Shown here one piece after another: positions 36,209 to 46,713 of a DNA stretch of 64,000 nt. Numbering within the stretch: the first letter of the stretch is position 1; each line of letters starts with the position of its first letter. Below the pieces are notes generated by a model. The model was given only the letters and a program-made list of their open reading frames with translations. It was not told the DNA's origin and did not search any database. The DNA comes from Gemmobacter aquarius (lineage in GTDB: Bacteria; Pseudomonadota; Alphaproteobacteria; Rhodobacterales; Rhodobacteraceae). The position numbers and the translations under genes were made by a program. The DNA is taken from the NCBI RefSeq assembly GCF_003060865.1, contig NZ_CP028918.1:380001-444000 (forward strand). The letters run 5' to 3'.

Positions 36209-36487
36209 ATGGCACGTTCTATCTGGAAAGGCCCGTTCGTCGACGCTTACGTCCTGAAAAAGGCCGAGAAGTCGCGCGAGTCGGGCAAGAGCGAAGTGAT
36301 CAAGATCTGGTCGCGCCGTTCGACCATTCTGCCGCAGTTCGTTGGTCTGACCTTCGGGGTCTACAACGGCAAGAAGCACATTCCCGTCGCGGTTACCGAA
36401 GAGATGATCGGTCAGAAGTTCGGTGAATATTCGCCGACCCGGACCTATTACGGTCACGCTGCCGACAAGAAAGCGAAACGGAAGTAA
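36209..36487 (+). CDS. rpsS: 30S ribosomal protein S19
   Basis: S19 is a 30S head protein that contacts the A-site finger region. The 92-residue product ([60 protein letters not shown]) is a full match to the family. It is three bases from each neighbour. Confidence 0.98.
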   Translation: MARSIWKGPFVDAYVLKKAEKSRESGKSEVIKIWSRRSTILPQFVGLTFGVYNGKKHIPVAVTEEMIGQKFGEYSPTRTYYGHAADKKAKRK

Positions 36488-36490
36488 GCC

Positions 36491-36871
36491 ATGGCAAACG
36501 AAAAGAATCCGCGCCGCGTGGCCGACAACGAAGCAATGGCGATTTCGCGCATGCTCCGTACCTCTCCGCAGAAGCTGAACCTCGTCGCAGCGATGATCCG
36601 CGGCAAGAAAGTGGAAAAGGCTTTGGCCGATCTCACCTTCTCGAAGCGCCGCATCGCCGGTGACGTGAAAAAGTGCCTTCAGTCGGCAATCGCCAACGCT
36701 GAAAACAACCACGGCCTCGACGTCGACACGCTTGTCGTCGCGGAAGCCTGGGTCGGCAAGAACCTCGTGATGAAGCGTGGCCGTCCGCGGGCACGTGGCC
36801 GTTTCGGCAAGATCATGAAACCGTTCAGCGAAATCACCATCAAGGTACGTCAAACCGGGGAGACTGCATAA
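36491..36871 (+). CDS. rplV: 50S ribosomal protein L22
   Basis: L22 reaches into the exit tunnel opposite L4. The 126-residue product has the conserved [35 protein letters not shown] and the loop [26 protein letters not shown]. Its stop overlaps the rpsC start by one base. Confidence 0.98.
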   Translation: MANEKNPRRVADNEAMAISRMLRTSPQKLNLVAAMIRGKKVEKALADLTFSKRRIAGDVKKCLQSAIANAENNHGLDVDTLVVAEAWVGKNLVMKRGRPRARGRFGKIMKPFSEITIKVRQTGETA

Positions 36872-37587
36872 TGGGTCAGAAGGTCAACCCGATCGGGATG
36901 CGTCTTCAGGTCAACCGTACCTGGGACAGCCGCTGGTTCGCTGAATCGAAAGATTATGGCAATCTGCTGCTTGAAGACCTCAAGATGCGTGAATTCATCC
37001 ACGAGGAATGCAAGCAGGCCGGCATCAGCCGTGTGATCATCGAGCGTCCGCACAAAAAGTGCCGCGTCACGATCCACACCGCGCGTCCGGGCGTCATCAT
37101 CGGCAAAAAGGGCGCCGACATCGAAACGCTGCGTAAGAAACTTGCAGCCTTCACCAAGTCGGACCTCCACCTGAACATCGTCGAAATCCGCAAGCCGGAA
37201 GCCGACGCACAGTTGGTAGCCGAGTCGATCGCCCAGCAGATGGAGCGTCGCGTGTCCTTCCGTCGCGCGATGAAGCGTGGCGTTCAGGGTGCGATGCGCA
37301 TGGGAGCCCTCGGCATCCGTGTGAACGTTGCAGGTCGTCTGGGTGGCGCTGAAATCGCACGTACCGAATGGTACCGCGAAGGCCGCGTTCCGCTGCACAC
37401 CCTGCGCGCCGACATCGACTATGCGCTGTCCGAAGCCGCGACCCCTTACGGGATCATCGGCGTCAAAGTGTGGATCTTCAAAGGAGAAATCCTCGAGCAC
37501 GATCCGCAGGCACATGATCGCCGTCACGCCGAAGCGCAAGAGGGCGCCGTTCCTCGCGCTCCGCGTCGCGACCGCGAACGCGCGTAA
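36871..37587 (+). CDS. rpsC: 30S ribosomal protein S3
   Basis: S3 lies at the mRNA entry pore and carries a KH domain ([19 protein letters not shown]). The 238-residue length and RIKV-type C-terminal domain ([49 protein letters not shown]) are normal. The last 20 residues are a basic tail with [11 protein letters not shown]. Confidence 0.98.
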   Translation: MGQKVNPIGMRLQVNRTWDSRWFAESKDYGNLLLEDLKMREFIHEECKQAGISRVIIERPHKKCRVTIHTARPGVIIGKKGADIETLRKKLAAFTKSDLHLNIVEIRKPEADAQLVAESIAQQMERRVSFRRAMKRGVQGAMRMGALGIRVNVAGRLGGAEIARTEWYREGRVPLHTLRADIDYALSEAATPYGIIGVKVWIFKGEILEHDPQAHDRRHAEAQEGAVPRAPRRDRERA

Positions 37588-37599
37588 GGGAGAAGAAAG

Positions 37600-38013
37600 A
37601 TGCTGCAACCGAAACGGACCAAGTTCCGCAAACAGCACAAGGGCCGTATCCACGGCGAAGCGAAGGGCGGCTTTTTGCTGAACTTCGGCTCCTTTGCGCT
37701 TAAAGCCACCGAGCCCGAGCGTGTGACCGCGCGGCAGATCGAAGCGGCACGCCGCGCGATCACCCGCCACATGAAACGTCAGGGCCGCGTCTGGATCCGG
37801 ATTTTCCCGGATGTCCCGGTCTCGTCGAAGCCTACCGAAGTCCGTATGGGTAAAGGTAAGGGGTCGGTCGATTACTGGGCAGCCAAGGTCAAGCCGGGCC
37901 GCATCATGTTCGAGATCGACGGCGTGTCCGAAGTGATCGCACGTGAAGCCCTGCGTCTGGGCGCCATGAAACTTCCGGTGACGACCCGCGTCGTCGCCCG
38001 CGAAGACTGGTAA
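37600..38013 (+). CDS. rplP: 50S ribosomal protein L16
   Basis: L16 stabilises the A-site tRNA and is essential for late 50S assembly. The 137-residue product starts [24 protein letters not shown] and contains [54 protein letters not shown] precedes ATG 37600. Palindromes and a terminator follow, separating it from rpmC. Confidence 0.98.
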   Translation: MLQPKRTKFRKQHKGRIHGEAKGGFLLNFGSFALKATEPERVTARQIEAARRAITRHMKRQGRVWIRIFPDVPVSSKPTEVRMGKGKGSVDYWAAKVKPGRIMFEIDGVSEVIAREALRLGAMKLPVTTRVVAREDW

Positions 38014-38020
38014 GCGTGGC

Positions 38021-38045
38021 GGTGGGTGCACAGCACCCACCCTAC
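38021..38045. repeat. GTAGGGTG-type palindrome after rplP
   Basis: The stem GGTGGGTG/CACCCACC with loop CACAG is followed by CTAC. Together with the element at 38090-38113 it brackets the terminator between rplP and rpmC. Confidence 0.8.
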
Positions 38046-38057
38046 GAAGACCAAAGG

Positions 38058-38084
38058 CCCCTGCCGGAAACGGCCGGGGTTTTT
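38058..38084 (+). terminator. Terminator between rplP and rpmC
   Basis: The stem CCCCTGCCG/CGGCCGGGG has one internal mismatch and a GAAA loop, and is followed by five Ts. Confidence 0.8.
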
Positions 38085-38089
38085 CTTAA

Positions 38090-38113
38090 GTAGGGTGGGT
38101 GATTCACCCACCC
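38090..38113. repeat. GTAGGGTG-type palindrome before rpmC
   Basis: GTAGGGTGGGTG pairs with CACCCACCC across the three-base loop ATT. It is the mirror partner of the palindrome at 38021-38045 on the other side of the terminator. Confidence 0.8.
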
Positions 38114-38147
38114 GTGCCGTTTACGGCAGGCGGGCCCAAATCATTCC

Positions 38148-38176
38148 TTGCGCCCCCAAGTCCCACCCCGTATAGG
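38148..38176 (+). promoter_or_regulatory. Promoter of the rpmC unit
   Basis: TTGCGC (38148-38153) and TATAGG (38171-38176) are 17 bases apart, downstream of a terminator and about 110 bases before rpmC. Confidence 0.6.
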
Positions 38177-38287
38177 AGCGCATCCAGCGGCTCCGGGGCG
38201 ACTCGAAATCGCTGGTCTATCATTGATCCACCGGGTTCAGGGTCACCCTTCCATAAAAGGGGCTCTCTGGTGATTGAGAAAAAGGAA

Positions 38288-38494
38288 ATGGCCGTGAAAG
38301 CCGAAGAACTGCGGGGCAAGTCCCCGGACCAGCTGCGCGACAATCTTGTCGCGCTGAAGAAGGAAGCCTTCAACCTGCGCTTCCAGCAGGCCACCGGCCA
38401 GCTCGAGAACACGTCCCGCATGAACGCCATCCGCAAGGACGTGGCGCGCATCAAGACGGTGTTGACCCAAAAAGCCGCTGAAGCCGCGAAGTAA
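38288..38494 (+). CDS. rpmC: 50S ribosomal protein L29
   Basis: L29 sits beside L23 at the tunnel exit. The protein of about 66-68 residues ([57 protein letters not shown]) is complete. The start is uncertain. ATG 38288 is given, but the AAGGA at 38282-38286 is only one base before it and is seven bases from the in-frame GTG at 38294, which also fits the family N-terminus better. Confidence 0.93.
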   Translation: MAVKAEELRGKSPDQLRDNLVALKKEAFNLRFQQATGQLENTSRMNAIRKDVARIKTVLTQKAAEAAK

Positions 38495-38505
38495 GAGGAC
38501 ACATT

Positions 38506-38739
38506 ATGCCCAAGCGTATCCTGCAAGGTGTCGTGACCTCGGACAAGAACGAGCAGACGATCACCGTCCTCGTCGAGCGCCGCTTCAAGCACCCGTTGCT
38601 GCAAAAGACCGTCCGTAAGTCCAAGAAATATCGGGCTCACGACGCGGAGAACAAGTTCAAGGTCGGCGACTCGGTTCGCATCGAAGAATGTGCGCCGATT
38701 TCGAAAACGAAACGCTGGACGGTGGTGCTCGAGGCGTAA
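38506..38739 (+). CDS. rpsQ: 30S ribosomal protein S17
   Basis: S17 is an early 16S rRNA-binding protein with an OB fold. The 77-residue product ([71 protein letters not shown]) is a full-length match. It follows rpmC by 11 bases. Confidence 0.98.
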   Translation: MPKRILQGVVTSDKNEQTITVLVERRFKHPLLQKTVRKSKKYRAHDAENKFKVGDSVRIEECAPISKTKRWTVVLEA

Positions 38740-38820
38740 GCTTCGACCCTCCGTTCGGCTCGAACGAAACCCTGGGACCGTTACGATCATGACGGGTTCC
38801 AAAGGTCGGGAGTAATCTAA

Positions 38821-39189
38821 ATGATCCAGATGCAGACCAATCTGGATGTGGCTGACAACTCTGGCGCTCGCCGGGTTCAGTGCATCAAGGTTCTGGGCGG
38901 TTCGCACCGCCGCTACGCATCCGTGGGCGACATCATCGTGGTGTCGGTCAAGGAAGCGATTCCGAAGGGCCGCGTGAAGAAGGGTGACGTGCGTAAAGCC
39001 GTCGTCGTTCGCACCGCCAAGGAAGTCCGCCGTGAAGACGGCACGACGATCCGCTTCGACCGTAACGCCGCCGTCATCCTGAACAACCAGGGCGAACCGG
39101 TCGGCACCCGTATCTTCGGGCCGGTCGTTCGCGAACTGCGTGCGAAGAACTTCATGAAGATCATCTCGCTGGCTCCGGAGGTGCTCTGA
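38821..39189 (+). CDS. rplN: 50S ribosomal protein L14
   Basis: L14 lies at the subunit interface and binds silencing factor RsfS. The 122-residue product begins [38 protein letters not shown] precedes ATG 38821. The stop overlaps the rplX start by one base. Confidence 0.98.
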   Translation: MIQMQTNLDVADNSGARRVQCIKVLGGSHRRYASVGDIIVVSVKEAIPKGRVKKGDVRKAVVVRTAKEVRREDGTTIRFDRNAAVILNNQGEPVGTRIFGPVVRELRAKNFMKIISLAPEVL

Positions 39190-39494
39190 TGGCTGCGAAA
39201 CTCAAAAAAGGTGACACCGTCATCGTGCTGACCGGCCGCGACAAGGGTAAAAAGGGCGAAATCGCCTCGGTAAACCCCGCCGCGAACAAGGCAGTGGTCG
39301 AAGGCGTCAACGTCGCGATCCGTCACACCAAGCAGACCCCTTCGTCGCAAGGTGGCCGTATCCCCAAGGCGATGCCGATCGACCTGTCGAACCTGGCAAT
39401 CGTCGACAAGGACGGCAAACCGACCCGCGTCGGCTTCCGCATGGAAGGCGACAAGAAGGTCCGTTACGCCAAATCGAACGGGGAGGCGATCTGA
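39189..39494 (+). CDS. rplX: 50S ribosomal protein L24
   Basis: L24 starts 50S assembly. The 101-residue product has the KOW motif [25 protein letters not shown] and ends [11 protein letters not shown]. Its first and last codons overlap rplN and rplE by one base each, showing tight coupling in this spc-cluster stretch. Confidence 0.98.
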   Translation: MAAKLKKGDTVIVLTGRDKGKKGEIASVNPAANKAVVEGVNVAIRHTKQTPSSQGGRIPKAMPIDLSNLAIVDKDGKPTRVGFRMEGDKKVRYAKSNGEAI

Positions 39495-40054
39495 TGCTCG
39501 ATACCGCAACCTACACCCCCCGCGCCAAGGCTGACTATGTCGCCCGCATCCGTGCGGCGATGAAGGAAGAGTTCGGCTACAAGAACGACATGCAGATCCC
39601 GCGTCTGGACAAGATCGTCCTGAACATGGGCGTCGGCGAAGCCGTCAAAGACACCAAGAAGGTCAAGCAAGCCGCCGAGGAGCTTTCGCTCATCGCCGGT
39701 CAGAAGGCTGTCATCACCCACGCCAAGAAGTCGATCGCCGGCTTCCGCGTCCGTGAAGAGATGCCGCTCGGCTGCAAGGTGACCCTGCGCGGCGACCGGA
39801 TGTACGAATTCTTCGACCGTCTCGTCACCATCGCACTGCCCCGCGTCCGCGACTTCCGCGGCGTCAAGGGCTCGTCCTTCGACGGGCGTGGCAACTACGC
39901 AATGGGCTTGAAAGAGCACATCGTGTTCCCCGAAATCAACTTCGACAAGGTCGATGAAGTGCTGGGGATGGATATCATCATCTGCACCAACGCAAAGACC
40001 GATGCCGAAGCCAAGGCGCTGTTGAAGCATTTCAACATGCCCTTCACGTCCTGA
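39494..40054 (+). CDS. rplE: 50S ribosomal protein L5
   Basis: L5 binds 5S rRNA and bridges to the 30S head. The 186-residue product has the conserved [60 protein letters not shown] and the closing [13 protein letters not shown]. It overlaps rplX by one base and is followed by rpsN after 18 bases. Confidence 0.98.
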   Translation: MLDTATYTPRAKADYVARIRAAMKEEFGYKNDMQIPRLDKIVLNMGVGEAVKDTKKVKQAAEELSLIAGQKAVITHAKKSIAGFRVREEMPLGCKVTLRGDRMYEFFDRLVTIALPRVRDFRGVKGSSFDGRGNYAMGLKEHIVFPEINFDKVDEVLGMDIIICTNAKTDAEAKALLKHFNMPFTS

Positions 40055-40072
40055 TCGCGAGGAACCAAAGAT

Positions 40073-40378
40073 ATGGCTAAAAAATCCATGGTGAACCGCG
40101 AAGTGAAGCGCGCCAAGCTCGTGAAGCAGCATGCTTCCAAGCGCGCTGCTCTCAAGGCGGTGATCAACGACCAGACCAAGCCGGTGGAAGATCGCTTCAA
40201 GGCGACAATGAAACTTGCTGAACTGCCCCGCAACTCGTCGGCGACCCGGCTGCACAACCGGTGCCAGCTTACGGGCCGTCCCCATGCTTACTACCGTAAG
40301 CTCAAACTCTCGCGGATCATGTTGCGTGAATTGGCCTCGTTTGGCCAGATTCCCGGCATGGTGAAGTCGAGCTGGTAA
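40073..40378 (+). CDS. rpsN: 30S ribosomal protein S14
   Basis: S14 is a 30S head protein. At 101 residues this is the long, zinc-free form: only one cysteine is present ([10 protein letters not shown]) and there is no CxxC pair. It ends [11 protein letters not shown] as expected. It overlaps nothing and is 15 bases before rpsH. Confidence 0.98.
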   Translation: MAKKSMVNREVKRAKLVKQHASKRAALKAVINDQTKPVEDRFKATMKLAELPRNSSATRLHNRCQLTGRPHAYYRKLKLSRIMLRELASFGQIPGMVKSSW

Positions 40379-40393
40379 GGAGAGGAGGGGAAA

Positions 40394-40792
40394 ATGACTA
40401 TGAACGATCCTCTCGGCGATATGCTGACCCGTATCCGCAACGCGCAATTGCGCGGCAAGTCGACCGTGTCCACCCCGGCTTCCAAGCTGCGGGCATGGGT
40501 GCTCGACGTGCTGGCGGGCGAAGGCTACATCCGTGGCTACGAGAAGAGCACGACCGAAAATGGCCAGGGTGAACTGGTGATCTCGCTCAAGTACTTCGAA
40601 GGCACCCCTGTCATCCGTGAAATCAAGCGCGTGTCCAAGCCGGGCCGTCGCGTGTACATGGGTGTCAAGGATATCCCGACCGTGCGTAACGGTCTTGGCG
40701 TCTCCATCGTCTCCACGCCCAAGGGCGTGATGTCGGATGCAGCGGCTCGCTCTGCCAATGTTGGCGGCGAAGTCCTCTGCACCGTATTCTAA
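40394..40792 (+). CDS. rpsH: 30S ribosomal protein S8
   Basis: S8 organises the central 16S domain and in E. coli represses the spc operon. The 132-residue product begins [23 protein letters not shown] and ends [17 protein letters not shown] 40394 is favoured over ATG 40400 because AGGAGG lies about six bases upstream. Confidence 0.98.
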   Translation: MTMNDPLGDMLTRIRNAQLRGKSTVSTPASKLRAWVLDVLAGEGYIRGYEKSTTENGQGELVISLKYFEGTPVIREIKRVSKPGRRVYMGVKDIPTVRNGLGVSIVSTPKGVMSDAAARSANVGGEVLCTVF

Positions 40793-40805
40793 GGGGGGGA
40801 TGGAA

Positions 40806-41339
40806 ATGTCTCGTATTGGCAAAAAACCGGTCGAACTGCCTTCGGGCGTGACGGCTACGACCAGCGGCCAGACCATCGAAGTCAAGGGGCCGAAAGGTAC
40901 CCGCAGCTTCACCGCCGGTGACGACGTGACCCTGGTGATCGAAGGGACGACCGTTTCGGTCAAGCCCCGCGGCACCTCGAAGCGCGCCCGTCAGCAGTGG
41001 GGTATGGTCCGTTCGATGGTTGCGAACCTCGTTGCGGGTGTCACGACCGGCTTCAAGAAAGAGCTTGAAATCCAAGGCGTTGGTTACCGCGCTGCGATGT
41101 CAGGCAACGTCTTGAAACTGTCGCTCGGCTATTCGCACGAAGTGAACTTCGACGTTCCGGCAGGCGTGACCGTCACGTCGCCGAAGCAGACCGAAATCGT
41201 TGTGGAAGGCATCGACCAGCAGCAAGTTGGTCAGGTTGCAGCGAACATCCGCGAGTGGAAGCGTCCCGAGCCCTACAAGGGCAAAGGCATCCGCTACAAG
41301 GGTGAGTTCGTCTTCCGCAAGGAAGGCAAGAAGAAGTAA
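40806..41339 (+). CDS. rplF: 50S ribosomal protein L6
   Basis: L6 supports the factor-binding region of the 50S subunit. The 177-residue product begins [31 protein letters not shown] and ends [23 protein letters not shown], the family signature. The start is after GGGGGGATGGAA; the open frame upstream overlaps rpsH and is not coding here. Confidence 0.98.
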   Translation: MSRIGKKPVELPSGVTATTSGQTIEVKGPKGTRSFTAGDDVTLVIEGTTVSVKPRGTSKRARQQWGMVRSMVANLVAGVTTGFKKELEIQGVGYRAAMSGNVLKLSLGYSHEVNFDVPAGVTVTSPKQTEIVVEGIDQQQVGQVAANIREWKRPEPYKGKGIRYKGEFVFRKEGKKK

Positions 41340-41350
41340 GGGGCGCAATC

Positions 41351-41710
41351 ATGGCGAACACCAAAAGAGAGCTGTTCCTCAAGCGCCGCCTGCGCGTCCG
41401 GAACAAAATCAAGGCGATGTCCAACGGGCGCTTGCGTCTGTCGGTTCACCGTTCTTCCAAGAACATCAGCGCCCAGCTGATCGACGATGTCAAAGGGGTC
41501 ACCGTTGCGGCCGCTTCGACGCTCGAAAAGGATCTGGGTCTGATCGGCAAGAACAACGTCGAGGCTGCGGCCAAGATCGGCGCTGCGATTGCGGAACGGG
41601 CAAAAAAGGCTGGCGTGGAAGAATGCTATTTCGACCGCGGCGGCTACATCTTTCACGGCAAGATCAAGGCTTTGGCCGATGCTGCCCGTGAAGGTGGCCT
41701 GAAGTTCTAA
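41351..41710 (+). CDS. rplR: 50S ribosomal protein L18
   Basis: L18 binds 5S rRNA with L5. The 119-residue product begins [46 protein letters not shown] and ends [17 protein letters not shown]. It is 11 bases from rplF. An unusually large gap with a hairpin follows before rpsE. Confidence 0.98.
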   Translation: MANTKRELFLKRRLRVRNKIKAMSNGRLRLSVHRSSKNISAQLIDDVKGVTVAAASTLEKDLGLIGKNNVEAAAKIGAAIAERAKKAGVEECYFDRGGYIFHGKIKALADAAREGGLKF

Positions 41711-41717
41711 TCAAAGC

Positions 41718-41749
41718 GGGCGGCGGTTCCCACAAGGAACGCGCCGCCC
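41718..41749 (+). other. Long hairpin between rplR and rpsE
   Basis: GGGCGGCG plus GTTCC pairs with GGAAC plus CGCCGCCC across the loop CACAA, with one bulged G at 41741. No T run follows. It lies in a 122-base gap where most spc operons have almost none. Confidence 0.65.
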
Positions 41750-41832
41750 CGATGATCCGGGGATTGCCGCAAGGCTCCACCAGGATCGGCAGATAACGGC
41801 GCTTTGCCGCGCCACGATGTAAGGAATGCCTC

Positions 41833-42408
41833 ATGGCAGAACGTGATAACCGCCGGGAAGGCCGTGGCAACGACCGCCGCGACAACCGCCCGGAAGAAAC
41901 CCCGGAATTCGCAGACCGTCTGGTCGCGATCAACCGCGTCTCGAAAACCGTCAAGGGCGGCAAGCGCTTCGGCTTTGCGGCACTCGTCGTGGTCGGCGAC
42001 CAGCGTGGTCGCGTCGGCTTCGGCAAGGGCAAGGCCAAGGAAGTGCCGGAAGCGATCCGCAAGGCCACCGAACAGGCCAAGCGCAGCCTCGTCCGTGTGC
42101 CTCTGAAAGACAGCCGCACCCTGCACCACGATATCGAAGGCCGTCACGGCGCCGGTAAAGTGGTGATGCGGACGGCCGTTGCAGGTACCGGCATCATCGC
42201 CGGCGGCCCGATGCGCGCCGTCTTCGAAATGCTCGGCATCCAGGACGTTGTGGCCAAATCGATCGGTTCGGCCAACCCCTACAACATGATCCGCGCAACC
42301 ATCGACGGTCTCAAGCAGGAAGCCTCGCCCCGCCATGTCGCGAACCGTCGCGGCAAGAAAGTGGCCGAGATCCTGAAGAAGCCCGAAGCCGAAGTTGTGG
42401 AGGCTTGA
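41833..42408 (+). CDS. rpsE: 30S ribosomal protein S5
   Basis: S5 helps decoding fidelity and mRNA entry. The 191-residue product has an Arg/Asp/Asn-rich N-terminal extension ([25 protein letters not shown]). The double-stranded-RNA-like core ([27 protein letters not shown]) and the C-terminal domain ([44 protein letters not shown]) follow. GTAAGGAATG precedes the start. rpmD begins three bases after it. Confidence 0.98.
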   Translation: MAERDNRREGRGNDRRDNRPEETPEFADRLVAINRVSKTVKGGKRFGFAALVVVGDQRGRVGFGKGKAKEVPEAIRKATEQAKRSLVRVPLKDSRTLHHDIEGRHGAGKVVMRTAVAGTGIIAGGPMRAVFEMLGIQDVVAKSIGSANPYNMIRATIDGLKQEASPRHVANRRGKKVAEILKKPEAEVVEA

Positions 42409-42410
42409 TC

Positions 42411-42605
42411 ATGGCTGACAAGAAAACCATCGTCGTCAAGCAGGTGGCTTCGGCTGCCCGCCGCCCTGCCGTCCAGACCGCGACCCTGAAAGGGTTGGGC
42501 CTGAACAAGATGAACCGCACCCGCGAACTCGAAGACACGCCTTCGGTCCGTGGCATGGTCCGCAAGATCCAGCACCTCGTGCAGATCATCGAAGAGCGCG
42601 GCTGA
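42411..42605 (+). CDS. rpmD: 50S ribosomal protein L30
   Basis: L30 is a small 50S protein. The 64-residue product is [19 protein letters not shown] followed by [36 protein letters not shown], typical of the family. ATG 42411 is the start. The spc cluster stops here at a palindrome and terminator before rplO. Confidence 0.97.
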   Translation: MADKKTIVVKQVASAARRPAVQTATLKGLGLNKMNRTRELEDTPSVRGMVRKIQHLVQIIEERG

Positions 42606-42615
42606 TCTTACAGTC

Positions 42616-42640
42616 AGGGTGGGTGAATCACCCACCCTAC
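42616..42640. repeat. GTAGGGTG-type perfect palindrome after rpmD
   Basis: AGGGTGGGTGA/TCACCCACCCT is an 11-bp perfect palindrome with a one-base centre, followed by AC (CCCTAC). It lies directly before a terminator, as at 38021-38113. Confidence 0.85.
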
Positions 42641-42650
42641 CAATTGCAAG

Positions 42651-42676
42651 ACGCCCCTCCGCAAGGTGGGGCGTTT
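42651..42676 (+). terminator. Terminator between rpmD and rplO
   Basis: The stem ACGCCCC/GGGGCGT, extended internally by CC/GG and a GCAA loop, is followed by TTT. Confidence 0.8.
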
Positions 42677-43026
42677 TGCTTTGGTTCAAAATGGCAAGGG
42701 CGCGCGCGCCTTTGCCATGCGCTGCGGGTTCCGTCATCCGCCGGTGGCCCAAGGGCCGCGGTCAGCGCCCGTTTCGCCCATGGCGGGCGCTGGCCTCGGT
42801 CTGCGATCGGCCGGGCAGGGCAGGGCTTGCCGTTGCCGCACGGGCGGGGAAATGCGGGTCGCGTTTCCGTTGCCGCCCGCTGCAACCGTCTGGAAAATCC
42901 CGCCTTGCCCCACGCCCCCCATCCCGCTATACGCCCGCAGTGGCCCCGCGCCACAGAATCAAAAAGAAACGCCGCGTTGCCCTTCATCCGTCGCAGGGTG
43001 GGCATTCCGGCTTAGGAGTATGCGAC
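42677..43026 (+). other. Gene-free rplO upstream region
   Basis: These 350 bases contain several short overlapping open frames rich in Arg, Pro and Ala, which look like chance frames in GC-rich DNA. I support only the promoter at 42905-42933. No RNA gene is recognised. Confidence 0.5.
42905..42933 (+). promoter_or_regulatory. Promoter of the rplO-secY unit
   Basis: TTGCCC (42905-42910) and TATACG (42928-42933) are 17 bases apart, about 95 bases before rplO. The segment TATACGCCCGC is identical to that at the str promoter. Confidence 0.7.
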
Positions 43027-43503
43027 ATGAAATTGAATGAACTGCACGACAATCCCGGCGCAGCCAAGAAGCAAAAGCGCGTTGCACGTGGTCCGGGTTC
43101 GGGCAAGGGCAAGACCGCTGGCCGTGGTATCAAGGGTCAGAAATCGCGTTCGGGCGTCGCCATCGGCGGCTACGAAGGCGGCCAGATGCCGCTGTACCGT
43201 CGTCTTCCCAAGCGCGGCTTCAACAAGCCGAACCGTCTGGAATTCGCGGTCGTCAACCTCGGCCTGATCGAGAAATTCATCGCCCTCGGCAAGCTGGATG
43301 CGAAATCGGAAATCACCGAGGACATGATCGTCGCAGCCGGCCTGACCAAGTCGAAGCATGACGGCATCCGCATTCTTGCAAAAGGCGAGATCAAGACCGC
43401 GATCAAGCTGAACGTGACCGGCGCTTCTGCATCGGCCATCGAAGCCGTCGCCGCCGCTGGTGGTACGCTGACTGTGAAACCGGCACGCGTCGCCGCTGAA
43501 TAA
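43027..43503 (+). CDS. rplO: 50S ribosomal protein L15
   Basis: L15 is a late-assembly 50S protein. The 158-residue product begins [43 protein letters not shown] and includes [25 protein letters not shown] precedes ATG 43027. It opens a new unit with secY and adk. Confidence 0.98.
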   Translation: MKLNELHDNPGAAKKQKRVARGPGSGKGKTAGRGIKGQKSRSGVAIGGYEGGQMPLYRRLPKRGFNKPNRLEFAVVNLGLIEKFIALGKLDAKSEITEDMIVAAGLTKSKHDGIRILAKGEIKTAIKLNVTGASASAIEAVAAAGGTLTVKPARVAAE

Positions 43504-43555
43504 GGTGTTGTGAGCGGCCCTTAGACCGCTTACATCACAAGGCGAAGTTTTCCCG

Positions 43556-43584
43556 CGCCGCCGACCGGAAAACGGTTGGCGGCG
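43556..43584 (+). other. Hairpin between rplO and secY
   Basis: The 12-bp stem CGCCGCCGACCG/CGGTTGGCGGCG has the loop GAAAA and is followed only by TTATC. A smaller hairpin AGCGG/CCGCT stands just upstream. It may moderate read-through from rplO into secY. Confidence 0.6.
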
Positions 43585-43608
43585 TTATCTTATGAAAGAG
43601 ATCTGGGC

Positions 43609-44967
<1,359 letters not shown>

Positions 44968-44976
44968 GGGGGCGGG

Positions 44977-45627
44977 ATGGTCAACATCATCCTCCTCGGC
45001 CCTCCCGGCGCAGGGAAGGGCACTCAGGCCAAGCGTCTGGTCGACGGGCGCGGCATGGTCCAGCTCTCGACCGGCGACATGTTGCGCGAGGCCAAGACCA
45101 GCGGCACCGAAATGGGCAACCGCGTGGCCGAAGTCATGGCCAAGGGTCAGCTTGTGACGGACGAGATCGTGATCGGCCTGATCGAGGAAAAGATCACCGG
45201 TCACGCGGGCGGCGGCTTCATTTTCGACGGCTTCCCCCGCACCCTGCCGCAGGCTGATGCACTGGCCGCGCTGATGACCCGCACGGGCCAGACGCTCGAC
45301 GCGGTGATCGAGATGCAGGTGGATGATGCGGCTTTGGTGGCGCGGATCTCTGGCCGCTACACCTGCGGCAATTGCGGCGCGGTCTATCATGACCAGACCA
45401 AACCCACGGCCAAGCCGGGCTGCTGCGATGTCTGTGGGTCCGACAAGATGGTTCGCCGCGCCGACGACAACGAAGACGCGCTGCGCCAGCGGCTGATGGA
45501 ATATTACAAGAAAACCTCGCCCCTGATCGGCTATTACTACGCCAAGCACCAGCTGCATGCGGTGGATGGTCTGGCCGGGATGGACGCCGTGGCCGATGCC
45601 ATCGCAAAGGTGCTTGACAGGCAGTGA
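44977..45627 (+). CDS. adk: Adenylate kinase, zinc-lid type
   Basis: Adk interconverts ATP, ADP and AMP. The 216-residue long form has the P-loop GPPGAGKGT (8-16), the AMP-binding DGFPRT, and a LID domain. The LID carries four cysteines (Cys130, Cys133, and the pair Cys149/150 with Cys153) able to bind a metal ion. The secY-adk order is common in alphaproteobacteria. Confidence 0.97.
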   Translation: MVNIILLGPPGAGKGTQAKRLVDGRGMVQLSTGDMLREAKTSGTEMGNRVAEVMAKGQLVTDEIVIGLIEEKITGHAGGGFIFDGFPRTLPQADALAALMTRTGQTLDAVIEMQVDDAALVARISGRYTCGNCGAVYHDQTKPTAKPGCCDVCGSDKMVRRADDNEDALRQRLMEYYKKTSPLIGYYYAKHQLHAVDGLAGMDAVADAIAKVLDRQ

Positions 45628-45641
45628 CGAAAGCGGCGGCT

Positions 45642-45758
45642 CTGCCCTTGACGGGCAGGGGAAAAGCCCCTAAGCCACGGCGTCCCGCAAGGGAATCGTT
45701 CGGCCTATCTGATGCTTGGCAGAACAGATTGAATCGGTGGCCGCGCTGATCGCGGCCA
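45642..45758 (+). promoter_or_regulatory. Structured leader of the alpha cluster
   Basis: The 189-base gap before rpsM has three hairpins: CTGCCC/GGGCAG (45642-45658), AGGGG/CCCCT just after it, and TGGCCGCG/CGCGGCCA (45738-45758). TTGACG at 45648-45653 followed 17 bases later by TAAGCC could be a promoter, but the -10 is weak. Confidence 0.4.
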
Positions 45759-45816
45759 TCAAGTTGTGAAAAAAGGTTCTGGCATCACGGAACCGCAACG
45801 AAAAGGAAGACACGCT

Positions 45817-46185
45817 TTGGCACGTATTGCTGGCGTCAACATCCCTACCGCGAAACGGGTTCCGATCGCGCTGACCTACATCACCGGCATTGGCCCGCAT
45901 AATGCGGACACCATCTGCACTGCGCTGAACATCGACCAGTCGCGCCGCGTCAACCAGCTGACCGACGCCGAAGTGCTCGCAATCCGCGAATACATCGACG
46001 CGAACTTCACGGTTGAAGGCGACCTTCGCCGCGAAGTCTCGATGAACATCAAGCGCCTGATGGACCTTGGTTGCTACCGTGGCCTGCGTCACCGCAAGAA
46101 CCTTCCGGTTCGCGGCCAGCGCACGCACACGAACGCGCGGACCCGCAAGGGACCGGCCAAAGCCATCGCCGGCAAGAAGAAATAA
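45817..46185 (+). CDS. rpsM: 30S ribosomal protein S13
   Basis: S13 contacts the P-site tRNA and L5. The 122-residue product is [32 protein letters not shown] ... [34 protein letters not shown], complete. It appears to start at TTG 45817. Homology begins exactly there, AAGGAAG stands about seven bases upstream, and no ATG fits. The only in-frame ATG lies 51 bases further upstream in non-conserved sequence. Confidence 0.95.
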   Translation: MARIAGVNIPTAKRVPIALTYITGIGPHNADTICTALNIDQSRRVNQLTDAEVLAIREYIDANFTVEGDLRREVSMNIKRLMDLGCYRGLRHRKNLPVRGQRTHTNARTRKGPAKAIAGKKK

Positions 46186-46199
46186 GAGGGGCATAGATC

Positions 46200-46598
46200 A
46201 TGGCACGCGATACCAAGAAAGACGCCCGTCTGAAGAAAAAAGAACGCAAGAACATCGCCGCTGGCGTTGCTCACGTGAACTCTTCCTTCAACAACACCAA
46301 GATCCTGATCTCCGACGTGCAGGGCAACGCCATTTCGTGGTCGTCCTCGGGCACGATGGGCTTCAAGGGTTCGCGCAAGTCGACCCCCTATGCCGCGCAG
46401 ATGGCCGCAGAAGATGCGGGCCGCAAGGCACAGGAACATGGCGTGAAAACGCTGGAAGTCGAAGTGCAGGGCCCCGGTTCGGGCCGCGAATCGGCGCTCC
46501 GCGCACTGGCTGCGGTGGGTTTCAACATCACCTCGATCCGTGATGTCACTCCGCTCGCGCACAACGGCTGCCGTCCGCCGAAGCGCCGCCGCGTCTAA
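46200..46598 (+). CDS. rpsK: 30S ribosomal protein S11
   Basis: S11 lies on the 30S platform near the mRNA exit. The 132-residue product has [65 protein letters not shown] and ends [15 protein letters not shown] precedes ATG 46200. rpsD, which in enteric bacteria lies between rpsK and rpoA, is absent here. Confidence 0.98.
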   Translation: MARDTKKDARLKKKERKNIAAGVAHVNSSFNNTKILISDVQGNAISWSSSGTMGFKGSRKSTPYAAQMAAEDAGRKAQEHGVKTLEVEVQGPGSGRESALRALAAVGFNITSIRDVTPLAHNGCRPPKRRRV

Positions 46599-46713
46599 GC
46601 TATTTCTAACCGGTCGGGCCGTGCGTTTTCGCGCGGCCCGATTTACGTATTTCTGATCCTCGGGCGTCCGCTGCTTATGGACATGGGCAGCAGACTGGTA
46701 TGGAGGCGACAGC

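Noticed and set aside
42550-43040. Several overlapping plus- and minus-strand frames before rplO
   Set aside because: They carry low-complexity Arg/Pro/Ala composition, have no ribosome binding sites, and lie over the rplO promoter.
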